From CAVWTN01 sp963757945 (GTDB lineage Bacteria; Vulcanimicrobiota; Vulcanimicrobiia; Vulcanimicrobiales; Vulcanimicrobiaceae): a stretch of 64,000 bases of DNA. A program made the translations under genes and the position numbers. The DNA lies in contig CAVWTN010000002.1 of NCBI GenBank assembly GCA_963757945.1, positions 1,178,001-1,242,000 of the forward strand, in the 5' to 3' direction. Within the stretch, counting starts at the first letter, position 1. Each line of letters opens with the position of its first letter. The notes beneath the pieces were generated by a model. The model was not told the origin of the DNA, ran no database searches, and was given only the letters and a program-made list of their open reading frames with translations. Positions 42,650 through 50,057 of this stretch are shown here, piece by piece.

Positions 42650-42712
42650 TGCAAGACCGAGGCGTTGCGCTCGAGAATCAGCATGGCTTCACCCAACGGC
42701 TCGCGCCGTGCG
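42650..42712 (-). pseudogene. Fragment of a DUF234 ATPase gene (C-terminal part)
   Basis: On the minus strand it encodes REPLGEAMLILERNASVL, matching the intact ATPase at 34755-34815. It lies between the peptidase operon and acyltransferase copy 2. It pairs with the fragment at 36886-37034 on the other side of the island. Confidence 0.72.
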
Positions 42713-42731
42713 CGTACTCGCGCAGCCGCGG

Positions 42732-44678
42732 TTAGTATCCGGCCTTCGCGACGTTTCCGGCCGGCAATGGCTGAATTGTCTTATCGATGAACGCGGCATG
42801 AGCTACCGCCCAGTCTTGGTTAAAGTGCGAATTGTCCGTAAATATCGGGACACCATCATCGGAGACCCATCGGCACTTCTGGGCATCGCACAGGACCGCG
42901 AAGGGATCGACGACTTCGGCCCCTGCGTCGACTGCAACCTGTAGCAGTGAGCGCCGTAAGCGCTCTTGCTGACTATCAAGAGCGACGTACGGATCAGCCT
43001 GCAAGGGACGTAACTTCGCTAGTCTCGGTATATGCTTATGCGGATCAAAACCTTGATTTATTGGGTTTCCTAGTAACAGAAAGACCCTCTTGTGCTGTTT
43101 CTTAAATCCTCTTAGGAGTTTCCCAAGATCAGTAAACGCCTTGCCGCGTCCCTCATCGCTGGTTAGCGGAATGCGCCTCTGCCCATCGGCGTAGTAGAAT
43201 CCATCGGACAGGAAATACCAGTTCCAGCTTGCGCCGATGACGACGGCCGATGCACGCTGCTCCGAAGCCAATTGAAGGCCCTCCGTCAGTACTCGCTTGC
43301 AGTTTCGCCTCGATGGATCGTCTGTGTACACGGCTCTGATGGGAATGCAGCCGGCTCCGAGCGCGAAGACCGCTCCATTTAGCTTCTTATCCGTTTGCAC
43401 GGAGGAGATGCGTTCCGCATATTGGGCGACCTGTGAATCACCAATGAATATCGTCGTCCGTTCTCTCTCCGAATGGAATGGCCAGATGCCGTCCGCATTC
43501 GCGTCGTGTTTGACCGGCTGGGTCTTGAGAAAATCCCACTCGCCTTTCAAGGCCATCGGTCCGATGTTGAGACGGGGGCCCCACACGCCCGAAAGCATCA
43601 AAATCCCGCAAACGGGAAGCACTGAAAGCGCGCCGGCCAGATAAAGGGGAGCACGCGGAAGCGGTCGTCCCTTCCTGATCGGGAGTTCCACAAAGCGATA
43701 AGTAAGCACGGCCAAGATGATTGCAGCGGCGACGAGCAGTGTTTTTTCGAGGCCGGACAAGAGCGGGTTGACGGTGTATCCGAACGAAAGCAGGGGCCAA
43801 TGCCACAGATAGAGCGGGTAGCTTATTAGACCGGCCCATACGAACAGTTTATTGGAGAGAAGCTTCTCATTGACAAACGCTTTCGGGCCCGCAGATATGA
43901 CCATGGCGGTACCAAGAGCAGGTATCAGCGCCCACCATCCTGGGAAGCTCAGCTTGTCATTGATCAGGATGATGCCCAGCCCGATTAAGCCTATCCCCGC
44001 TAGCCCTTGCAGATTCTTGTTTTGCCGCAGCAGCTCGGGGCGATGCAGGGAGATGTAGGCAAGAAACCCGCCTATCATCAGCTCCCAAAACCTGGTGATC
44101 GGCAGATAGTAATCGGCACTTGGATCGATGTGAGCGGCAAGAACATTCGCGGAGAAAGATAGCGCGGCAATGACGGCCGTAATCATGGGGATGCTCAGTT
44201 TGCGCCTCCATCCCCAAGTCAGCAGCAAGGGCCAGAAGATGTAGAACTGCTCCTCGATTGCCAAGCTCCAGAGATGACGCATCGGTTTCGTTTGCGCGCT
44301 GGTGTCAAAATAACCGCTCTCGTTCCATAGAACAAAGTTCTGTGCGAACAAGGCGGATGAGATCAAGTGTTTACCTAGCTGGCGGTACTCATCCGGGAAA
44401 AGAAGGAACCAGCCCATAGCCAAGCCGGCCACCAAAATCACTATCAAGGCCGGGAATATTCGGCGCACGCGGCGGTTATAAAAGCGGGCTATACTAAACG
44501 TTTCTTTTTCCAGATCGCTGAAGATGATCGTCGATATAAGAAATCCGGATATGACAAAGAAGACGTCAACACCGACGAAGCCGCCCGCCACGTTATCGGG
44601 AAACGCATGAAAGCCGATAACGGCAAAGACGGCGATTGCTCGCAGACCGTCAATGTCCGGACGATACTTTGGGTGCAT
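42732..44678 (-). CDS. Acyltransferase-3 / SGNH two-domain membrane protein, copy 2
   Basis: 648-residue OafA-type O-acyltransferase. Membrane acyltransferase domain (YRPDIDGLRAIAVFAVIGFH at residue 4, HLWSLAIEEQFYIFWPL) and SGNH domain (FIGDSQVAQYAERI, DNSHFNQDW). About three of four residues match copy 1 at 20.9-22.9 kb over nearly the full length. Its ATG and its C-terminus (TIQPLPAGNVAKAGY) are probably the original ends, since copy 1 differs there through a recombination junction. It probably O-acetylates the glycan. Confidence 0.92.
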   Translation of the reverse strand: MHPKYRPDIDGLRAIAVFAVIGFHAFPDNVAGGFVGVDVFFVISGFLISTIIFSDLEKETFSIARFYNRRVRRIFPALIVILVAGLAMGWFLLFPDEYRQLGKHLISSALFAQNFVLWNESGYFDTSAQTKPMRHLWSLAIEEQFYIFWPLLLTWGWRRKLSIPMITAVIAALSFSANVLAAHIDPSADYYLPITRFWELMIGGFLAYISLHRPELLRQNKNLQGLAGIGLIGLGIILINDKLSFPGWWALIPALGTAMVISAGPKAFVNEKLLSNKLFVWAGLISYPLYLWHWPLLSFGYTVNPLLSGLEKTLLVAAAIILAVLTYRFVELPIRKGRPLPRAPLYLAGALSVLPVCGILMLSGVWGPRLNIGPMALKGEWDFLKTQPVKHDANADGIWPFHSERERTTIFIGDSQVAQYAERISSVQTDKKLNGAVFALGAGCIPIRAVYTDDPSRRNCKRVLTEGLQLASEQRASAVVIGASWNWYFLSDGFYYADGQRRIPLTSDEGRGKAFTDLGKLLRGFKKQHKRVFLLLGNPINQGFDPHKHIPRLAKLRPLQADPYVALDSQQERLRRSLLQVAVDAGAEVVDPFAVLCDAQKCRWVSDDGVPIFTDNSHFNQDWAVAHAAFIDKTIQPLPAGNVAKAGY

Positions 44679-45561
44679 CTGAAGGCGACTCTTTACTATT
44701 TACGGCGAAGCAGCTGCCGGTTCCAGCGAGCAAGCTTCTTCTTCAGTTGGCTTAAAGCTGCGGCAGCAAAGCCCGGCGCCTGCCCCTCGCCTCCAGTTGC
44801 TGAACGATGGCGAGCCGCTTGCGTTCGGACTCGCTTATGACGACCCTGCGCCGGCCTAGTCCCCCCGGCTACGCGACGCCGGCGTGGGCACGAATGAGTC
44901 TTGGCGACCTTCCGCGTTCGGGCTTCAGCGATCGTCGCCGACACGGCGTTAAGGATCGTCGTCGAAAACGGCGATCGCGCCGTCATTGCCTCGCCCGAGG
45001 CGAGGGCGATCGGAAGCCCAAGAAGATGATTGATGCGCTCGCTAAGGACATCGAGGCAGGCCTGACCTACGTCGACGCAGTGCCCCCGGCTCGCGCAGCG
45101 CTGCACCACTGCGGCGATTGATACCCGCACGGTGGGCCGGGTTCGCGGTCAGTGCCCATGGTAAGCGAATCGCCCGGGCGCAAAAACGTCGGCGAGAGCC
45201 CGCGATCGAAGCGTCATAGCTCGCTCGTACTACTAACGTCCTCAGCCATGCCGACGTTTCTCGCGCTCCGCTCGCTCGCAGCAAACCCTGCGACTTTGCC
45301 GGTCGAAAATGCCGAGGCCGATTTCGGCGCAGGGGACTTAGTTTCCTAAAGCGCCAGGCTCGCGCGCGTCTCATTTCCTTCTAAGAATTTGCTAGGCTGG
45401 TACGGGGGCAAGACCTCCTACGGCGTCGTACAAAAATCCTAATCCGCCGCATCAGTCGCCTCGACCAGCCGCCACCCGCGCCCTGCCCAATCTCTGCTCG
45501 GCGCGACTCCTTCAAAGCAAGAACGTAGCATTCTGTGTCCAGGCAAGCATTATCCGGGTAA
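44679..45561. other. Intergenic region with pnp remnant
   Basis: Nearly 900 bases without an intact gene. 44925-45080 is a decayed pnp piece (separate entry). The remainder has short open frames on both strands that I do not recognise. It separates the defence island from the glycosyltransferase operon. Confidence 0.5.
44925..45080 (+). pseudogene. Decayed fragment of pnp (KH to S1 region)
   Basis: One frame reads VADTALRIVVENGDRAVIAS, and after a shift another reads PKKMIDALAKDIEAGLTYV. These correspond to IADTGVKIDIENDGRVFIAS and AKKMVEALTKDVEVGQTYV of the intact PNPase. DNA similarity to 19160-19310 is visible throughout. Frameshifts show that it is not functional. Confidence 0.75.
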
Positions 45562-45819
45562 GTGGTATACGCAGTGACTTCTCCTTTGCGAAGCGACTCA
45601 GCGAACGACCGAGACCGCCTTGCGAATCGTTGGACCGTCGCGCGGCGCGGATCGGTCTTCTTCACGTCGACCAGCGCCGCCGGCGACGTCGAGTCCGCTC
45701 GCGCCGCCACGCGTACTCCGGTCACGCCGACCGCCGGCCGCGGCATCCCGGACGCTACGCGCATCGCCCGGCCTTGGCCGGTCGAGGACTCCGGCATGCT
45801 CTCGCGAGAGATCCCATGA
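45562..45819 (+). CDS. Hypothetical protein, doubtful
   Basis: An 85-codon frame from GTG 45562 whose TGA overlaps the next gene's ATG (ATGA). The product (SDSANDRDRLANRWTVARRG, ending in RIARPWPVEDSGML) is not recognised. The overlap is the only support; it could be chance in a decayed region. Confidence 0.2.
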   Translation: MVYAVTSPLRSDSANDRDRLANRWTVARRGSVFFTSTSAAGDVESARAATRTPVTPTAGRGIPDATRIARPWPVEDSGMLSREIP

Positions 45820-47873
45820 ATCCGGAACGCCTTGAGATAACTCGCCCTAAGGTTTCGCTGATAATACCCGCGCACAATGAGGAAGCGCGAATCGAGCGGA
45901 TGCTCAGCGAGTATGCGACTGAATTCACCGACGCGGAGCTGATCCTGGTTCTAAATGGCTGCACCGACGGCACCCTTCAGGTAGTCAAGCCCTTCTCGGC
46001 ATCCCACCCGCATATTCGCATCATAGAGATCGCTGAGGCGCTTGGGAAAGGCGGAGCGATTCGAGCCGGCATGAAGCTCGCTAGAGCCGACATCGTCGGA
46101 TATGTCGACGCTGACGGATCCACGCCCGCAAAGGAGATGCGCCGGTTATGCAATGAGTTGAAGGACAACGACGGCATAATCGCATCGCGCTGGCTCCCCG
46201 GCTCTCTTGTCTCGGGGCGACCCATCAAACGCCGCATCGCGAGTTCCGCGTTCAACGTGCTCGTCCGGATCTTCTTTCAATTGCCCTTTGCCGACACGCA
46301 ATGCGGTGCTAAGGTCTTTAGGCGTGCGACGCTCCTAGAGGTCTTCGACCAGCTCGAAACGTCCGGGCTTGCCTTCGATGTCGACCTGCTGCACTGTCTC
46401 GCGTCGCGCGGCAAGCGCGTCCGCGAGGTAGCAACCGTTTGGAACGACGTGATGGGGTCGCGCATCGAATTAGTCGACGCTAGCGTGGCGATGTTCATCT
46501 CGCTGCTGCGGCTGAGGTTGAGAAATTCAATTCTCCGCGCACTGATCCCCGCGTTCGATCGCTGGCTTCCGACGCAGCCGATGCGAGCGCACAACCGGCT
46601 GAGCGTCCTTCTGATCAACTGGCGGGATCCAAAACACCCAAAGGCAGGCGGGGCCGAGCAATACTGCTATCACGTGGCACGCAGTCTGGTCGAGGCAGGG
46701 CACCACGTCGAATGGCTCACCGCCGGGTTCCCAGGGGCGGCAAGGCATGAACTGATCGACGGCATTCAAGTTACGCGCGTCGGCAATAGCGTCACCGTCT
46801 ATGCTCTCGCCGCGGTCGAGTATCTGCGCGTCATGCGCGATCGCTTTCACGTCATCATCGATTCAGAGAATGGAATTCCGTTCTTTACGCCCCTGTTCTC
46901 GCTTAAGCCAAAAGTGCTCCTCGTGTATCACGTGCACCGAGACGTCTTCTTGTCGCAGCTGCCGTTCCCATTATCTCGGCTGCTCGTCTTCATCGAGTTG
47001 AAGCTCGTTCCGCTGCTTTATCGCAACGTGAGCATCGTAACGATTTCCGCGAGCACGAAGCGCGACTTGGAACGCTATGGTAAGACGCGGTTGCCTATCG
47101 AGATTGTCGAGCCCGGCATATCGGGTCACTTCGCGGCCGGGGAGCGCGCGAAAGACCCGACGGTGCTCTACGTGGGTCGAATCGAGCCCTACAAGAGATT
47201 AGAACTACTGATCAAGGCCTTTTCAAGGGTCTTGATCGATCTCCCTAACGTGCAACTCCGGATCGCCGGCACGGGCAGCGACGTTGCCCGGCTGAAGCGT
47301 CTTGCAGTGCAGGCAGGGATCGCCGAACGCGTGGCATTTCTCGGCCAGGTTACGGAAGATCGGAAGGCCACCGAGTTGATGAGCGCTTGGGTATTCGTGA
47401 ATCCGTCCTCGATGGAGGGTTGGGGCATCTCGATACTGGAGGCAGCCGCCTGTGCGACTCCGGCCGTGGCTTTCGAGGTTCCCGGCTTATCGGAGTCGAT
47501 AGTTCCTGGAGTCACGGGCAGCCTCGTCCGGGTTTTCGAGAATTCGAACCCCGTCCGCGATCTAGCCGACGCTATGACGACGTATTTGCAGACGCCGGAA
47601 TTGTGCCGAGAACACGGCAATAATGCGGCAGCCCGCGCGCGTGACTATTCTTGGAGCGAACAGGCTGCGAAATTCAGGGAGATCATTATCCGGCGCGCCC
47701 TGAACATGCCGTACAACCTTATCAGAAAGGACGGCGACTGGTATCTAGCAACCAAGGGATTCACGAACGACTTGCGTTCGCTGCATGACGCTGCGCGCGG
47801 GCGTGGTCTCGAGGATGTTCGCACGGATTCGATACCGGCCGCTCAGCCTCTGGTATCGCCGTCTAGCCGTTGA
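45816..47873 (+). CDS. Fused GT2-GT4 glycosyltransferase
   Basis: 685 residues from ATG 45816. Residues about 10-230 form a dolichyl-phosphate-sugar-synthase-like GT2 (VSLIIPAHNEEARIERML, YVDADGSTPAKEMRRL, ADTQCGAKVFRR). Residues about 265-640 form a GT4 (GGAEQYCYHVARSLVEAGHH, VLYVGRIEPYKRLELLIKA, SSMEGWGISILEAAACATPA with the E-X7-E motif). Fusion suggests two sequential sugar additions by one protein. It is the first of a rightward operon of glycan genes. Confidence 0.88.
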   Translation: MNPERLEITRPKVSLIIPAHNEEARIERMLSEYATEFTDAELILVLNGCTDGTLQVVKPFSASHPHIRIIEIAEALGKGGAIRAGMKLARADIVGYVDADGSTPAKEMRRLCNELKDNDGIIASRWLPGSLVSGRPIKRRIASSAFNVLVRIFFQLPFADTQCGAKVFRRATLLEVFDQLETSGLAFDVDLLHCLASRGKRVREVATVWNDVMGSRIELVDASVAMFISLLRLRLRNSILRALIPAFDRWLPTQPMRAHNRLSVLLINWRDPKHPKAGGAEQYCYHVARSLVEAGHHVEWLTAGFPGAARHELIDGIQVTRVGNSVTVYALAAVEYLRVMRDRFHVIIDSENGIPFFTPLFSLKPKVLLVYHVHRDVFLSQLPFPLSRLLVFIELKLVPLLYRNVSIVTISASTKRDLERYGKTRLPIEIVEPGISGHFAAGERAKDPTVLYVGRIEPYKRLELLIKAFSRVLIDLPNVQLRIAGTGSDVARLKRLAVQAGIAERVAFLGQVTEDRKATELMSAWVFVNPSSMEGWGISILEAAACATPAVAFEVPGLSESIVPGVTGSLVRVFENSNPVRDLADAMTTYLQTPELCREHGNNAAARARDYSWSEQAAKFREIIIRRALNMPYNLIRKDGDWYLATKGFTNDLRSLHDAARGRGLEDVRTDSIPAAQPLVSPSSR

Positions 47874-47922
47874 CTGACGCGCGACCCGGGCTATTGCGAC
47901 ATGGACGCTCAGAGTTGAGATC

Positions 47923-48972
47923 GTGAGGATCCTCTCCGTTTCGATGCGCCGTCGGAACTGCGGCGTATCGGATTACGCGAGCCTGCTCGAACGCGAGTTG
48001 AGGCAACTCGGCCATGAAGTAACGGCCGTCGACCACAGAGGCGCGGCCGCCGTTTCGGCCTCCGGTAGTTTCGACCGCGCCCTGTTGCATTTTGAAATCG
48101 TCCAATCGACTCGACGCGGCGAAATCTTCTGGTTGGCGCAAACGCTCACGCGCCTACAGCGCAGGGGCATTCGTGCGTCTGCGATATCGCATACGCTCCT
48201 ATCAGATCGCCATCTCGATCGAGCGGGTATTCCGATCGCCTTGGCGATTACGTTGTATCAGCGTCGAATTCTGCGCTGGTTGAGTTCGCGAACCGATCTC
48301 ATCGTGTTGAATGATGCGGCTGTCGACGTTCTAAGATCGATGGGCGTGCAAAGTCGCTACGTTCCGCTTGGCGTGTACGGTAGCTCGACGCGACGGGCGG
48401 AGTCATCATTGTCGCGATTTCGCGATGAGGGCCGCCTGATATGTGCCGTCGTTGGGCACCCCTACCGCTTCAAACGGTATCCGCTTGCGGCGAGAGCGTT
48501 CCTGGCCGTCGCCAAGGAGGTCCGCGGATCAGCCGTCTTCGCCGTAGTAGGCGGTGATGCAGCGAGCGATCAGAATAGCTGGCGAGAGCTCATGGCAACG
48601 CGCGACGCGTTCGACGAGGACGCCTTCGTCGCAACGGGGCCGCTCGAGGACGGAGCATTTTTCTCGACGATTCGCGATGTCGATATAGCGTTGCTTCCTT
48701 ACGAGCACCTGGCGACAGGAAGCGCCACCGTCGCCAACTTGAGCGCGGCGCACGTTCCGATGATCGTCTCTGGATCGCCGGCGTTTCGCGCGCTAACAGA
48801 GGCCGGCGGAGCTATCGCAGTCGATGACTGGCCCGGCGGAGCGGCCGAGGCGCTCGGCAAACTGATGGCAGACCCCTTGCTTAGGGCTCAGATGACGGGG
48901 GCATTGGGACGTCTCGAGCAGGCGGAGTCTCTAGCCGCCTCTGCAGAAGCGATGCTCGATGGCAACCGGTAA
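47923..48972 (+). CDS. GT4-like glycosyltransferase A
   Basis: 349 residues from GTG 47923. RRRNCGVSDYASLLERELRQ and GHEVTAVDH form the N-terminal Rossmann start; AVVGHPYRFKRYPLAARAFL, DIALLPYEHLATGSATVANL and GGAAEALGKLMADP belong to the C-terminal nucleotide-sugar domain. It resembles the next protein over its full length, so the two are tandem duplicates. The stop overlaps the next start by 14 bases. Donor and acceptor are unknown. Confidence 0.78.
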   Translation: MRILSVSMRRRNCGVSDYASLLERELRQLGHEVTAVDHRGAAAVSASGSFDRALLHFEIVQSTRRGEIFWLAQTLTRLQRRGIRASAISHTLLSDRHLDRAGIPIALAITLYQRRILRWLSSRTDLIVLNDAAVDVLRSMGVQSRYVPLGVYGSSTRRAESSLSRFRDEGRLICAVVGHPYRFKRYPLAARAFLAVAKEVRGSAVFAVVGGDAASDQNSWRELMATRDAFDEDAFVATGPLEDGAFFSTIRDVDIALLPYEHLATGSATVANLSAAHVPMIVSGSPAFRALTEAGGAIAVDDWPGGAAEALGKLMADPLLRAQMTGALGRLEQAESLAASAEAMLDGNR

Positions 48973-50056
48973 GAACGGCCCCAAGCCGACCGTCGTTTCA
49001 ATCCGCCCCGAGCGTGAACTTTGCGGCATCAGCAACTGGGGCAAACATCTTGAGGTCGTGCTCGAGCGCCTTGGCGTGCGCGCCATAGGAATGACGCACG
49101 CGGCGTTCTTGCGGGCGGCACACCGCATCGAGGCTGACGGCCTAATATTGCATTTAGAGATCGGCACGGACACGAAGAACCTGGATGTCTTCCGTGCGCT
49201 TCTCGCGCTGCGCATAAGCAGGATTCCGCGATCGGCAAAGCTCTGCGTATTGCATTCCGTGTTCACACCCGGCCAATTGCACCTAAGCCGCCCGTACGCC
49301 CAGCTTGCCGTCGCCTACCAGTGGCGCATCTTTCGCATCATCTCACGGCTTGCAAAGGTTGTCGCCCTTACAGAGGATACTCATCGCCTTCTCAATGAAC
49401 GTGGCGTCGAGAACATCAGTCTTCCCCTTGGCTTCTACCAGAGTTACTCCGAGAGCCGTTGCGTCGTCGAACGCGAGGACATGGGCGGCAGGGCCTTTCT
49501 AATAGGTCTGATCGGCCACCCATATGCTAGCAAACACTACGATGATGCGGCCCGTGCATTCGCTCTCCTGCCGGCCCATGTTCGCGCCCGTGCGCGCATC
49601 ATCGTGCTCGGGGGGGACGCATCGCTCGATCCGGTCGGTGCGGCTGCACTGCGCAAGCAACTTGGTCATCTCTCGGCCGACGAGTACCTCCTTACTGGAC
49701 CTCTCTCGGAAGCGGCGTTCTCGAGTTGGTTGGATAAGCTCGATCTGGCGTTGATGCCGTATCGGGGGCGAAGCTCTTCAAGTGCGGTACTATCCCGAGT
49801 GGTCGGGCATGGAATTCCGGCGGTCACCGCACCGATGAGGCTCTTCGACCCTCTCGTCGCAATCGGCGGCGCCGTGGCGGTGGAGCAGTGGCCTGAGGAG
49901 GCGGCCGAGGTTCTCGAGCGCCTCATTCAGTCGCCGGAGACCCTTCGTGAAATGCGCAAAGGCGTGCTGCGCCTTGCCGGCGAGGGACCGATTGATTCAA
50001 CAGCGGTGCGCTTCATCGAGGAAATGAAGCTATCCGTGCCGGGCATCGACACCTGA
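48959..50056 (+). CDS. GT4-like glycosyltransferase B
   Basis: 365 residues from ATG 48959. PERELCGISNWGKHLEVVLE, GLIGHPYASKHYDDAARAFA and LDLALMPYRGRSSSSAVLSR correspond to segments of the preceding protein. The classical E-X7-E motif is not obvious in either. It acts in the cytoplasm on the polysaccharide repeat unit, by inference. It is translated directly ahead of the large membrane protein. Confidence 0.78.
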   Translation: MATGKNGPKPTVVSIRPERELCGISNWGKHLEVVLERLGVRAIGMTHAAFLRAAHRIEADGLILHLEIGTDTKNLDVFRALLALRISRIPRSAKLCVLHSVFTPGQLHLSRPYAQLAVAYQWRIFRIISRLAKVVALTEDTHRLLNERGVENISLPLGFYQSYSESRCVVEREDMGGRAFLIGLIGHPYASKHYDDAARAFALLPAHVRARARIIVLGGDASLDPVGAAALRKQLGHLSADEYLLTGPLSEAAFSSWLDKLDLALMPYRGRSSSSAVLSRVVGHGIPAVTAPMRLFDPLVAIGGAVAVEQWPEEAAEVLERLIQSPETLREMRKGVLRLAGEGPIDSTAVRFIEEMKLSVPGIDT

Positions 50057-50057
50057 C

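Noticed and set aside
44696..45374. Leftward frames over 44.7-45.4 kb
   Set aside because: They are antisense to the decayed pnp fragment and have no recognisable features.
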